This document shows positions 1-7,455 of a stretch of 64,000 nucleotides of DNA, piece after piece; position 1 is the stretch's first letter, and every line of letters begins with the position of its first letter. Position numbers and translations under genes: made by a program. The stretch lies in the NCBI RefSeq assembly GCF_003003005.1, contig NZ_PVTR01000015.1, forward strand, positions 1 to 64,000, written 5' to 3'. The notes under the pieces are model-generated. The model ran no database searches. It was not told the DNA's origin and was given only the letters and a program-made list of their open reading frames with translations. Origin of the DNA: Mongoliibacter ruber (GTDB lineage Bacteria; Bacteroidota; Bacteroidia; Cytophagales; Cyclobacteriaceae).

Positions 1-295
1 TCTGGACACTGAAAGTTCCACTTGAATTCCTTTTTCGCCTTACAAACATGGACTAAAAATAGACCGAGACACCCAAAACCACAAAAATTGAATGACTAAA
101 ATACTGAAAACCAACACAATAAATTTCACCTAAAGAATATCCGCACAAAACAGGAAAACCATAGTTTGGTTGCTAAGTGGCATGATTGCGGATAATCATA
201 TATCTTAATATCAATCAGTATCCATCAATATCAACAACCCTATATCAATCTATACCGAATCACTTCGCTCTCGGGACCTTCGCTTTGCTCCGGTT
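1..295. other. Gene-free left end with repeat fragments
   Basis: No convincing reading frame is seen on either strand. The stretch is AT-rich, with short runs of the kind atcaatat/tatcaat between about 200 and 250. It holds one copy of a 23-bp sequence that recurs inverted near 48.46 kb (176-198) and one copy of a degenerate TTCGCTCT-type repeat (254-299) related to 1797-1843. The latter runs into the stop codon of the exonuclease gene. What lies to the left is unknown. Confidence 0.5.
176..198 (+). repeat. 23-bp repeat, copy 1 (inverted partner at 48449-48471)
   Basis: The 23 bases beginning agtggcatgattgcgg are found again, exactly and in opposite orientation, at 48449-48471. Both copies lie in gene-free DNA. 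Close to each copy there is also a short TTGCTAA-like string on the same side, but the flanks are otherwise different. This may be the conserved core of a dispersed non-coding element; no transposase is nearby. Confidence 0.55.
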
Positions 296-299
296 TCAT
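254..299 (+). repeat. Degenerate TTCGCTCT-type repeat, copy 1
   Basis: The pattern CGAATC, then TTCGCTCT, then CTTCGCT, then TTTC occurs here and, with substitutions, at 1797-1843. Both copies sit immediately downstream of a minus-strand gene or between minus-strand genes. The match is partial and the motif is simple, so common descent is only suggested. Confidence 0.3.
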
Positions 300-1045
300 T
301 CAGAAGAATCCTTATTGATAATTGTCATCTCCACATCCGGTGGAAAACCCTGAAAAGCCAAATAAATCTGTGCGGTGACCAATACATCTCTCAGGCAGTA
401 CTCTCGGATTTTTTGGAGATTATTTTCTACATAATAAGCTTCATTGACCTGCGAACCGTCTATTCCTTCCTTAGAAGTAGGGATGTCAAAAACGGAGGCC
501 AATAGCTCCAAACGTGTATAGTGCTTGTAATCCCCAAACTTCCATAATTCTAAAGTGTCAAGGTGTCTGATTTCCCATGGTTTTTTCCCTGCCATCTGCA
601 ATGGTTCGGGAAGTGGGATTCTATTGATCAGAATCCTGCGACTTAAAAAAGGAAAGTCAAATTCTTTGCCGTTGTGAGCACAGAGTATCCATTTCTTTCG
701 GTTCAATAACTCTGTAAATGAAGAAAGCGTGTCGTATTCTGTTTCCTCTGCATAGCTTTTGGTCCGGAACTCCAGTTTGCTTTCATCTGAGACAAAATGG
801 AAATACCCCACACCCACTGTGATGACTTTTCCAAATTCAGCGTAGATACCCGCTTTTTGAAAAAACAGACTTCCCGGTTCTCTAGTTTCTTCAGTCTCTT
901 TGTTTTTGTCCTGTTGGATATGTTTTTCTTTCTTCAACCATTCTTCCTGAAGTCTTTGTGGTAGCAAATCGAAAGAAGCTTCAGAGGAGGCGGTTTCTAT
1001 ATCCAAAAAAAGAATATCACTGAGTTCATTTAAAAAGTTGTTCAT
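296..1045 (-). CDS. Predicted 3'-5' exonuclease (DnaQ/PolB-like RNase H fold)
   Basis: This 249-aa protein carries the three acidic exonuclease motifs of DEDD nucleases. FLDIET near residue 14 supplies the first D and E, HNGKEFDFPFL near residue 124 is motif II, and YCLRDVLVTA near residue 217 is motif III (YxxxD). The layout matches the predicted PolB-type 3'-5' exonuclease family, which stands alone without a polymerase domain. A charged insert at residues 38-56 (many K/E) separates motif I from the next strand. The ATG at 1045 begins just before the first motif, so the start is secure. It is monocistronic; its substrate (DNA or RNA ends) cannot be read from the sequence. Confidence 0.82.
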   Translation of the reverse strand: MNNFLNELSDILFLDIETASSEASFDLLPQRLQEEWLKKEKHIQQDKNKETEETREPGSLFFQKAGIYAEFGKVITVGVGYFHFVSDESKLEFRTKSYAEETEYDTLSSFTELLNRKKWILCAHNGKEFDFPFLSRRILINRIPLPEPLQMAGKKPWEIRHLDTLELWKFGDYKHYTRLELLASVFDIPTSKEGIDGSQVNEAYYVENNLQKIREYCLRDVLVTAQIYLAFQGFPPDVEMTIINKDSSE

Positions 1046-1282
1046 AGCTGTCAGGAATGTTTTGTTTGGATGTCCAAATTTATGTGAATATGCAAATTAT
1101 TAAAAAATTCTAATCACCTAGATATTTTTCGATACTTGATATTTGTGGATATTGATAATGAACCAATTGATTCAATTTTTGAATTTCCCCTACTGGTAAA
1201 GAAGCAGATAACCACCTTGTTTCAATTTTAATTTATCGATAAAAAAAATTAAGTAATAATTTCCCGGAAATTGATTTTCAGC

Positions 1283-1684
1283 TTAAGCATGCAATACACC
1301 TTCCAAACCCAGTTCCGGTATATTTTTAATATTGACTTCATCCATGCTTCCTTGTGGGAAAATGAATTTTTTGTCAAATATCTGGTCGAGGATGTAGTAG
1401 CTTACCCAAAACTCATTGTTTAGAGCAAAAAGGGCAGGATCAATAGGTTCTATTTTGGCGATAGATTGAGCTCCCAATTCCTGAATCATATGTCTTAGGG
1501 TAGAGGTCTTCTTCTCTTCTCCTTCCATGATTCCATATCCTTTGGAGGTGATCATAACTGTACTCAATTCAATAAGATTGAGGTTGATGATATACACAGC
1601 CCATTCAATATTGCCATTGACTTCTTCTTTGGCTATCGCTAATTTCACCCCAGTGACAGGATGGAAATCTATGTCTTTTTTCAT
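1283..1684 (-). CDS. Conserved hypothetical protein
   Basis: The protein has 133 aa, no signal peptide and no membrane segment, so it is probably cytoplasmic. It opens with a strand-rich half (VKLAIAKEEV, EWAVYIINLN, LSTVMITSKGYG) followed by a helical half, suggesting a small alpha/beta domain. I associate this type of protein with Cytophagales genomes, where it is normally annotated as hypothetical, but I cannot name a function. The ATG at 1684 is the only reasonable start. It stands alone between two minus-strand genes with about 180-240 bp on each side. Confidence 0.7.
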   Translation of the reverse strand: MKKDIDFHPVTGVKLAIAKEEVNGNIEWAVYIINLNLIELSTVMITSKGYGIMEGEEKKTSTLRHMIQELGAQSIAKIEPIDPALFALNNEFWVSYYILDQIFDKKFIFPQGSMDEVNIKNIPELGLEGVLHA

Positions 1685-1796
1685 TTTTTTCTTCTAGAGA
1701 TGAGATTCAAGAAACAAGATTCAAGACAACAAAATTAGCCGTTAAATCTCATAATTATATCAACTATATTTCGCGAGGCGTATTTCTACAGTATTT

Positions 1797-1843
1797 CGAA
1801 TCGGTTTCGCTCTGGAGATCTTCGCTCTACTATGATTTCTTCG
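1797..1843 (+). repeat. Degenerate TTCGCTCT-type repeat, copy 2
   Basis: It carries CGAATC, TTCGCTCT and CTTCGCT in the same order and spacing as at 254-299, with scattered mismatches. It lies in the 178-bp gap between lipB and the conserved hypothetical gene. The same gap also holds a near-tandem AAGATTCAAGA string at about 1703-1730. Confidence 0.3.
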
Positions 1844-1862
1844 TTATATCAAGTTGTTTTTA

Positions 1863-2576
1863 TTAAGTTTCCATTTCAAACAGATCAAAAATATGATTTT
1901 TGACTTTTTCCTTAATCTCCGATTCATCTACCGATCTCCCCAGTTCAAGATGTAAGGAAGTCACTGCTTTGTCAGAAATACCACAAGGAACGATATTGTT
2001 GAAATAATTGATATTGGCATTGACATTGAAGGCAAAGCCATGCATGGTCACCCATCGGCTGGATTTGACTCCCAAGGCACAGATTTTCCTTGGATTTTGT
2101 TGCGCTATATGGTCGATCCAGACACCTGTCAATCCTTCAATCCGCCCCGCTTCTATTCCGTAGTCAGCCAAAGTCAGGATAATGGCTTCTTCCAATAGCC
2201 TCAAATACTTGTGGATGTCAGTAAAGAAATTATCCAAATCAAGTATGGGGTAACCAACCAATTGGCCGGGGCCATGGTAGGTAATATCCCCACCGCGGTT
2301 GATTTTGTAAAACTTGGCCTGCTTTTCAACAAGGCCATTTTCGTCCAATAACAAATGGGATTCTTCACCACTCTTTCCTAAAGTATACACATGGGGATGC
2401 TCTACAAAAAGTAGGTAATTGTCTGTGGCTTGCTGCATTTCCAGCGGAGCATTTCGGTTCGCAATTTTGAGGGCGATTGTTTTAGCGAAAATCTCTTCCT
2501 GAAAATCCCAGGTTTCTTTATAATCCTTGCTGCCAAGGTCTAGAAATTTTACTTTTTTATTAATAACTTGATTCAC
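1863..2576 (-). CDS. lipB: Octanoyl-[acyl carrier protein]:protein N-octanoyltransferase LipB
   Basis: LipB transfers octanoate from acyl carrier protein to the lysine of lipoyl domains, the first step of lipoate formation in the cytoplasm. Diagnostic motifs are RGGDITYHGPGQ (about residues 94-105), the catalytic lysine in ALGVK (K171), SRWVTMHGFAFNV, and the catalytic cysteine in VPCGIS (C198). I chose the GTG at 2576, which gives 237 aa, the usual family length. The frame stays open to a GTG at 2699, but that start would overlap the divergent YraN-type gene and adds 41 residues with no family counterpart. One likely customer, gcvH, is in this window. Confidence 0.93.
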   Translation of the reverse strand: MNQVINKKVKFLDLGSKDYKETWDFQEEIFAKTIALKIANRNAPLEMQQATDNYLLFVEHPHVYTLGKSGEESHLLLDENGLVEKQAKFYKINRGGDITYHGPGQLVGYPILDLDNFFTDIHKYLRLLEEAIILTLADYGIEAGRIEGLTGVWIDHIAQQNPRKICALGVKSSRWVTMHGFAFNVNANINYFNNIVPCGISDKAVTSLHLELGRSVDESEIKEKVKNHIFDLFEMET

Positions 2577-2692
2577 GGGATGTATTTGTTGCTTTGAAGG
2601 AACGCTGATTTTTTGAGGATAGTTCTTTTGATACAAAACAGTAAATGTGTCCTGATTTTTAAATAGTTTTTCACACTTAAAACCAATGGACA

Positions 2693-3049
2693 ATGGCACT
2701 GCACAATGACAAAGGTAAAGAAGCGGAAGACCTCGTCAAAACTTGGCTTTCGGGAAAAGGCTATGAATTTCTAGATGCCAATTATAGACATAGGCATGCA
2801 GAGATTGATTTGATATTTACTTATAGAGGTATTTTGGTGTTTGTGGAGGTCAAATTTAGGAGTGGGACAGGCTTTGGTTTTGCCGAAGAGTTTGTGGATG
2901 CCACTAAGAGAAAGCTATTGATCAAGGCAGCCGACCATTATATTTATGAAAAAGACTGGCATAAAGATATCCGTTTCGATATTGTAGGGGTCTATAGAGA
3001 CCGCAATGGGAATGTTAATTTTAGACATTTTGAAGATGCTTTCTACTAA
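2693..3049 (+). CDS. YraN family endonuclease-like protein (UPF0102)
   Basis: This 118-aa protein matches the YraN/UPF0102 family, which has a restriction-endonuclease-like fold. The pattern GKEAED in the first helix, then AEIDLIF and FVEVKFR (about residues 36-57), gives the E...D...ExK metal-site arrangement. The family's role is not established; links to DNA repair or recombination are inferred from the fold. The gene runs divergently from lipB with about 116 bp between starts if the shorter LipB start is right. Length and both ends fit the family. Confidence 0.88.
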   Translation: MALHNDKGKEAEDLVKTWLSGKGYEFLDANYRHRHAEIDLIFTYRGILVFVEVKFRSGTGFGFAEEFVDATKRKLLIKAADHYIYEKDWHKDIRFDIVGVYRDRNGNVNFRHFEDAFY

Positions 3050-3108
3050 AAGAGCTGAGTTTTTCTTGCTTCTGAAAGAATTTGGTTAGTTTCGGGAAAA
3101 CCAAGATT

Positions 3109-3561
3109 ATGAACTTTCGATTGCTTCTGCTAAGCCTGTGCGTGCTATGTCTTTTCTCCTGTGAATCAGATCCTCTGGTCCGAAAGGCTAAAAAAGATGC
3201 CGAAACCTTTTTGAAAAACGTAAGAACTCCCGAGCGTCTGATCAATCATCCCATGTTAGAACCGGAAGGAATATCAGCCTCTATCGCCTTTCAAAACAGG
3301 AAACGGAACCTGGAAAGTTTGAAAGCATCTGTAAATGAACTCTGCGGTAAGTCGAGCAATTTTAGTCTGGAAAATACCTTTAAAAAGGTCGGGGACGATG
3401 GAGAAAAGTTCATCTACTTGGAGTACGAGTACTGCAAGGAAATCACTTTTGTTATGGGCTATGCTTTGAGGAGGGACGGAGTAATCCTTCACAGCATTTG
3501 GCCAATGAATAAAGAAGATAGACCGGTTGAATTGTTTCAAAAGCAAGTTGATTGGAATTGA
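3109..3561 (+). CDS. Small lipoprotein of unknown function
   Basis: The product is about 150 aa, starting MNFRLLLLSLCVLCLFSCES, a lipoprotein signal whose acylated cysteine follows LFS. The mature part is about 130 aa, charged at first, with no family I recognise. An upstream in-frame TTG at 3082 would put nine polar residues before the signal peptide, so the ATG at 3109 is preferred. It follows the YraN-type gene by about 60 bp and may be co-transcribed with it. A hairpin lies just after its stop. Confidence 0.7.
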   Translation: MNFRLLLLSLCVLCLFSCESDPLVRKAKKDAETFLKNVRTPERLINHPMLEPEGISASIAFQNRKRNLESLKASVNELCGKSSNFSLENTFKKVGDDGEKFIYLEYEYCKEITFVMGYALRRDGVILHSIWPMNKEDRPVELFQKQVDWN

Positions 3562-3570
3562 GAAGCAAAC

Positions 3571-3593
3571 AGCTGAATTGGCTTCAGCTTTTG
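3571..3593. terminator. Hairpin between convergent genes
   Basis: A perfect 7-bp stem (AGCTGAA / TTCAGCT) with a 5-nt loop is followed by TTTTG on the plus strand. It sits in the 34-bp gap between the convergent lipoprotein and cytochrome genes. The T run is short, so termination is plausible but not certain. Confidence 0.45.
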
Positions 3594-3595
3594 AT

Positions 3596-4564
3596 TTAGC
3601 CATTGGGTTTAAACTTCTCAATGTAATTTTCTACAGGTTGAAGTGACATGAGGTATGTGTAGATTGCTTCCAGATCTTCCTCTTTCATTCCTGCATACAT
3701 CACCCATGGCATGATTGTTTGAAATTCTCCTGGATTGACTTTTTCAGGAATGTAGTTTTCTCCATACATTTTGAAACGGGAGACAAACATTTCTTTTGTC
3801 CAATTCCCTATACCGCTTTCATGGGGTGTAAGGTTAGGCGTAGATAATTTGGCCCCAGGCATTTCAAATTCACGGCCACCGGCCAATCTTTCGCCAGTAA
3901 AATTTCCGTTTTCAAATTTGGTGTGACATTCCGCGCATGCGGCAGCGGTTACTAAGTAGCCACCATAAGCCACTTGATCAGAAGGATCTGGTTTTTTTGC
4001 TAAATTAGCTTTTTGTGGCATGGTTCTCATGATCAGGTTAAATGGGAAATTGGCTTTCGAAGGCTCATGAGTGGCTTCTACTGGTTCCAAACTACGCAGC
4101 CAGGCAATGATGTCTTTGATGTCCTCTGGGTCTGTTTTTCCATATTCCAGATAAGGCATTACAGGGAAAATAGGGGATCCGTTTTTTCTAACCCCGGTGG
4201 TAATGGCCCTGAAAATTTCTCCATCTGTCCAATCTTGTAGGTTAAAAGGAGTGATGTTGGGAGAAATGAATTTCCCTGGAAACCCCTCACTTTCACTGAA
4301 TAATTCACCCCCAGCGGTCATAGTGCCTGGTACAATGGGGCCGGAAAAAAGGCTAAAATCACGGACAGAGTGACAATCTACACAGAGCATCACATGGTTG
4401 CCGAGATATTCTCCCCTTGCGATTCGCTCGGGACTGACTTCGACTACAATCTCTTCTGGTGGGCCTACATTAGGAAGTGCAGCTGATACATAGGCTACAG
4501 CTATGATGATCAGAAATAAAATTCCCGTGACAGCTACTGCAAGGATTTTAAGAAGTTTTTTCAT
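3596..4564 (-). CDS. Diheme c-type cytochrome, membrane-anchored
   Basis: An N-terminal membrane segment (about residues 5-30) anchors the protein, and two c-type heme sites follow: CVDCH at 61-65 and CAECH at 210-214. Candidate axial methionines occur downstream of each (PVMPY, TIMPW), so the protein consists of two cytochrome c domains in tandem facing the periplasm. It resembles the diheme cytochromes that accept electrons from periplasmic dehydrogenases, but no partner dehydrogenase is adjacent. The ATG at 4564 places the lysine pair directly before the hydrophobic segment; another ATG at 4576 adds four residues. Confidence 0.88.
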   Translation of the reverse strand: MKKLLKILAVAVTGILFLIIIAVAYVSAALPNVGPPEEIVVEVSPERIARGEYLGNHVMLCVDCHSVRDFSLFSGPIVPGTMTAGGELFSESEGFPGKFISPNITPFNLQDWTDGEIFRAITTGVRKNGSPIFPVMPYLEYGKTDPEDIKDIIAWLRSLEPVEATHEPSKANFPFNLIMRTMPQKANLAKKPDPSDQVAYGGYLVTAAACAECHTKFENGNFTGERLAGGREFEMPGAKLSTPNLTPHESGIGNWTKEMFVSRFKMYGENYIPEKVNPGEFQTIMPWVMYAGMKEEDLEAIYTYLMSLQPVENYIEKFKPNG

Positions 4565-4661
4565 GTGGATAATCATTTTGGATTATAAGAATGACTCCAT
4601 AAAAATCCTCTTTTATGAATTTCTGTACATCACCCTTAAGGGTGATTTTGAGTTTTCCCCT

Positions 4662-6221
4662 TCAATACCTATGCAATCGGTGAATCAGGTCAGTTCGATT
4701 TTTGGCTTCAGTTTTGGAAAAAATATTTTTCAAATGGGTCTTCACGGTGTTTTCACTGACAAAAAGCTGATCTGCGATTTCGTGGTTAGATTTACCTTCC
4801 TCGACTAATTGGATGATTTCCATTTCCCGCTTTGTCAGGGGGCTTAAAGCTTTATGATTTACTTTTTGAAAATCTATACTTGTGCTATTGATAGTACTTC
4901 TCAATTCTTCCTCATGTTCTTTTACTTGATTTCTCCATTTTATTATGTACAAATACATGCCTGCGGCAAATGAGAAAAACGTAAAGGTAAGCACGATGCT
5001 GATCCACTTCTTCTTTGATTTTTCTGAAAAAAGAGCAAGTTCTTGTTGTTGTATTCTTTTGTCCTTATCAATGGCATCGAACCGAGCTTGCATTTCCTCT
5101 ATTGCCCAAGCCTTTTGTTCATTGTTGATGCTGTCATTGATACTGTTGTATTCTTTCCACGCATTTACAGAAAGGTTGTGCTGACCGATGATTTCATAAG
5201 CATAGGCCATTTCTTTGAATAGCTGTCTCTGAAGTTCCAGCCTGTCTGAATTTTCCAAGATTTGATGGGCCTCCAATAGCCTGTCTAAGCCATTTTTCCC
5301 CAACTTGATTTCCAATACACCCAAATAGGTAAGTGCAATTGCTTTTTCGTGGATTTTGTCGGGTTTGAGTTTAGGTATTTCAGCAGAAAGCAATTCATAT
5401 GCTTCTTGGTCATTTCCCAAATTGTAAAGGGCAATCGCTTTACCAATACTGATTTCGGCAAGGTTGTGGGAGGAAGGGGTGTTTGTGGACAGTTCTTCAG
5501 CAAGCTTAAAGGCCAAAAGGCTATTGGTATAATCGTTAAGATAAGAGTGCAATAGGCCAAGGTTATAGTGTGAATTGATCATCCCCACAGTATCTGATTG
5601 GCTGGTTTTTATGTTCAGGGATTTCTGATGTACCTCCAATGCCCTTTTGAAATTCCGCTGCTGCCGGTAAATTACCGCCATATTGTTTAAAGCGTGAGAT
5701 GCACCTTCAAGATAATTCACACCTTCACTCAGTTCCAACCCCTCTTGGTAATGGGCAAGGGCCTGTTCTTGAATGCCCTGATAATAATAGGCCACCCCAA
5801 TGGCATTGGTGATCTTGGCAAGGCTCACACTATCTTTACTTTGAAGCGAAAGACCTTTCATGAAAGAAAAAACCTCCATGGCTTCCTCAAAGCGGTTGAG
5901 GTATTCCAATGCCAAGGCTTTTTGATACAAACTCCAGATCTGTCCATAGGGAAAGTTGATTTGAATTGACAGATTGGCTCCTTGATCAGCAAAATATAGA
6001 ACAGAGTCTAGGTTCTTTTCATGATAATAAAAGGCCAAGTCTCTGTAAATCCAGACTTTGTTGGTATCTCTTGGGGCAGTGAGTAGCTCAGCACGTAGCT
6101 TGCTTATGATATCCTCTTGGGAAAAAACCTGACTTGGCAATATAAAACATACCGATAGCATGAAGATAATCTTGATCTTCTTAAAAGGATCAACATCAAA
6201 GTGTACTTTCAATCGCTTCAT
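4662..6221 (-). CDS. TPR-containing membrane regulator with LuxR-type HTH
   Basis: The protein has 519 aa from the ATG at 6221. It starts with a signal or anchor segment (LSVCFILPSQVFSQ), continues with about nine TPR-like helical repeats, has one membrane segment near residues 406-427 (ending YLYIIKW) and a short coiled coil, and ends in a LuxR/GerE helix-turn-helix (SPLTKREMEIIQLVEEG... HEIADQLFVSENTVKTHL). In Bacteroidota such proteins are thought to sense through periplasmic TPRs and bind DNA with the cytoplasmic tail; the signal is unknown. A TTG start at 6242 is also open. It lies about 100 bp upstream of the diheme cytochrome on the same strand, so it could be co-transcribed with it. 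Confidence 0.85.
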   Translation of the reverse strand: MKRLKVHFDVDPFKKIKIIFMLSVCFILPSQVFSQEDIISKLRAELLTAPRDTNKVWIYRDLAFYYHEKNLDSVLYFADQGANLSIQINFPYGQIWSLYQKALALEYLNRFEEAMEVFSFMKGLSLQSKDSVSLAKITNAIGVAYYYQGIQEQALAHYQEGLELSEGVNYLEGASHALNNMAVIYRQQRNFKRALEVHQKSLNIKTSQSDTVGMINSHYNLGLLHSYLNDYTNSLLAFKLAEELSTNTPSSHNLAEISIGKAIALYNLGNDQEAYELLSAEIPKLKPDKIHEKAIALTYLGVLEIKLGKNGLDRLLEAHQILENSDRLELQRQLFKEMAYAYEIIGQHNLSVNAWKEYNSINDSINNEQKAWAIEEMQARFDAIDKDKRIQQQELALFSEKSKKKWISIVLTFTFFSFAAGMYLYIIKWRNQVKEHEEELRSTINSTSIDFQKVNHKALSPLTKREMEIIQLVEEGKSNHEIADQLFVSENTVKTHLKNIFSKTEAKNRTDLIHRLHRY

Positions 6222-6452
6222 AAGCTGGGTGTATAAGCGCAAAAGTGTTTGCTAATCAGAGAATTGGCAAGCTTAATTTAGGGATTTTGTATCGGAAAGA
6301 AAAGGGGGAGGGGGGAATTTTAGGGTGGAATAATGATAACTAGAACAAATGTTTATCGAGTTGTAAAATTTCTCAGTACCATCCCAGCAATATTTAGGAT
6401 TTTAGTTTTCAGGCGTTGGGTTTTTGTTTATTTCTGCAACAGAGGGGTTTTT

Positions 6453-6782
6453 ATGGAGCTGGTAAAGAAGAATATTGAAAACAAAATATTTACTATCAGG
6501 GACGTTTATGTTATGCTGGATAGTGACTTGGCTGAAATGTATCAAGTTGAGACCAAGGTCTTAAATCAAGCTGTAAAGCGTAATTTGGATAGGTTTCCTG
6601 ATTCTTTCCGCTTTCAATTGACAGGCAAGGAAATTCAAAACTTGAGGTCACAATCTGTGACCTCAAGTGGGGAACATGGAGGGAGGAGATTTTTACATGA
6701 AGCACCCAAAGCCGGAGTTCCCGATAATCTCATCGGGATAAACTTTCCCTCCAACTTAATCCATAAAAAAAGCTCCATCTAA
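6453..6782 (+). pseudogene. Truncated ORF6N-domain protein
   Basis: From the ATG at 6453 the product is clearly an ORF6N (KilA-N-related DNA-binding) domain: IFTIRDVYVMLDSDLAEMY, VKRNLDRFPDSFRF, then LRSQSVTSS and GGRRFL. The family normally continues with a PYAFTEQG-like stretch and a C-terminal half. Here the frame instead enters non-coding repeat DNA, so the last 26 or so residues are encoded by a tRNA-flanking repeat and stop at 6782. The domain's end is missing and the gene is probably dead. ORF6N genes are typical of phages and mobile islands; no other phage gene is present. Confidence 0.72.
6719..6738. repeat. Short palindromic element, copy A
   Basis: TCCCGAT and ATCGGGA arms are separated by 6 nt. 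It follows a degenerate copy of the tRNA-Leu 3' end (CCGGAGT at 6712-6718). A sister element lies about 107 bp to the right. Confidence 0.6.
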
Positions 6783-6799
6783 TTAAAGAAGGAGCTTTT
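6765..6799 (-). terminator. Rho-independent terminator-like hairpin in repeat unit
   Basis: On the minus strand, a stem AAAAGCTCC/GGAGCTTTT with a 14-nt loop is followed by a T run. It has the same design as the hairpin at 6868-6904 but with a different stem sequence, so the pairing is preserved while the bases changed. It belongs to the leftmost of the three units next to tRNA-Leu. Confidence 0.6.
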
Positions 6800-6825
6800 T
6801 ACTTTCATGTACCCAGGGCCGGAGT

Positions 6826-6843
6826 TCCCGATATTCATCGGGA
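6826..6843. repeat. Short palindromic element, copy B
   Basis: TCCCGAT and ATCGGGA arms are separated by 4 nt. It is placed right after 16 bases identical to the 3' end of the tRNA-Leu gene (6810-6825 versus 6914-6929), as if the rest of the tRNA had been replaced by the element. Confidence 0.6.
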
Positions 6844-6867
6844 TAAACTTCTCCTCCGGTCTAAGCC

Positions 6868-6904
6868 ATAAAAAAAGGTCCAACTTGTGAAAGCAGGACC
6901 TTTT
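6868..6904 (-). terminator. Terminator of tRNA-Leu
   Basis: On the minus strand, AAAAGGTCC pairs with GGACCTTTT around a 14-nt loop and is followed by a T run. It begins about 10 bp beyond the 3' end of tRNA-Leu, the expected place for its terminator. Confidence 0.75.
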
Positions 6905-6913
6905 CTGTTTAAG

Positions 6914-6997
6914 TACCCAGGGCCGGAGTCGAACCGGCACGAGTGTAACCTCATTGGTGTTTGAGACCAACGCGTCTACCAATTCCGCCACCTGGGC
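6914..6997 (-). tRNA. tRNA-Leu (anticodon CAA)
   Basis: The minus strand folds into a complete class II tRNA of 84 nt. Acceptor stem GCCCAGG pairs with CCTGGGT and is followed by discriminator A. The D arm contains GGCGGAATTGGTAGACGC. The anticodon stem is TTGGT/ACCAA with loop CTCAAAC, giving anticodon CAA, which reads UUG. A long variable arm follows, then a T arm with GGTTCGACTCC. The 3' CCA is not encoded. A terminator follows, and a damaged second copy lies just upstream. Confidence 0.95.
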
Positions 6998-7019
6998 AAT
7001 TCAATAATTCAAATCAAGG

Positions 7020-7090
7020 CTCATTGGTGTTTGATGCCAACGCGCCTGCCTGCCGGCAAAGGCAGGTCTAACAATTTCGCCACTTGGGCA
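7020..7090 (-). pseudogene. tRNA-Leu fragment interrupted by a palindrome
   Basis: This stretch repeats the acceptor, D-arm and anticodon-arm half of the neighbouring tRNA-Leu with point changes (for example an acceptor strand GCCCAAG instead of GCCCAGG). It stops before the variable and T arms. Between the D arm and the anticodon arm it is split by a 22-bp insert at 7045-7066. Without a T arm or 3' acceptor strand it cannot make a tRNA. Confidence 0.85.
7045..7066. repeat. 22-bp palindromic insert in the tRNA-Leu fragment
   Basis: CCTGCC and GGCAGG arms enclose a further self-complementary TGCCGGCA. Aligning with the intact tRNA shows that exactly these 22 bases are extra, with no obvious target duplication. 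It looks like a REP-type or other small palindromic mobile sequence. Confidence 0.65.
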
Positions 7091-7161
7091 TTTCAATTTT
7101 CCGCGTTCCTTGCTGAACGGGATGCAAATATGAGTATTGTTTTTTTTCTCTGCAAGCACAT

Positions 7162-7455
7162 TTAAGGTAACTCCTCAATTTTTTTTGCTGAAAATGCTAT
7201 TGGCTTGGCCGAAAATAGCTGTTTGGTATAGCTCCACACTGATTTAAATAGTTCAGAATCACGGTATTGATTTAAGGCAATCTCGCTTTTCCAATGGCTA
7301 TAGGTCATGAAAATATTTTTTTGATTTTCGTCTTGCCACAACTCCAGGTACTCACATCCAGGGAAATTCCTGATCTTTTTTTTGTGTTGGTGGAAGTTTT
7401 CCAAGAATGCTTCCACCTTGTCTTCCTCAAATTCCATCCTTACTACCCTGATCAT
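7162..7455 (-). CDS. Antibiotic biosynthesis monooxygenase (ABM) domain protein
   Basis: A 97-aa single-domain protein with the ferredoxin-like pattern of the ABM/YgiN family: MIRVVRMEF strand, a helix ending in FPGCEYLELWQDE, then IFMTYSHWKSEIALNQY. Such small dimers act as quinol oxygenases, heme-degrading enzymes or are of unknown role; the sequence does not decide. Its ATG overlaps the stop of the upstream SAM hydrolase gene by 4 bp (ATGA), so the two are translationally coupled. Confidence 0.8.
   Translation of the reverse strand: MIRVVRMEFEEDKVEAFLENFHQHKKKIRNFPGCEYLELWQDENQKNIFMTYSHWKSEIALNQYRDSELFKSVWSYTKQLFSAKPIAFSAKKIEELP

Noticed and set aside
2577-2699. N-terminal extension of LipB from a GTG at 2699
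   Set aside because: It would overlap the divergent YraN-type start and has no counterpart in the family, so the GTG at 2576 is preferred.
6779-6991. 70-aa minus-strand reading frame starting MAELVDALVSN
   Set aside because: It is the translation of the tRNA-Leu gene and its terminator; VRLRPW-type frames over tRNAs are a well-known artefact.
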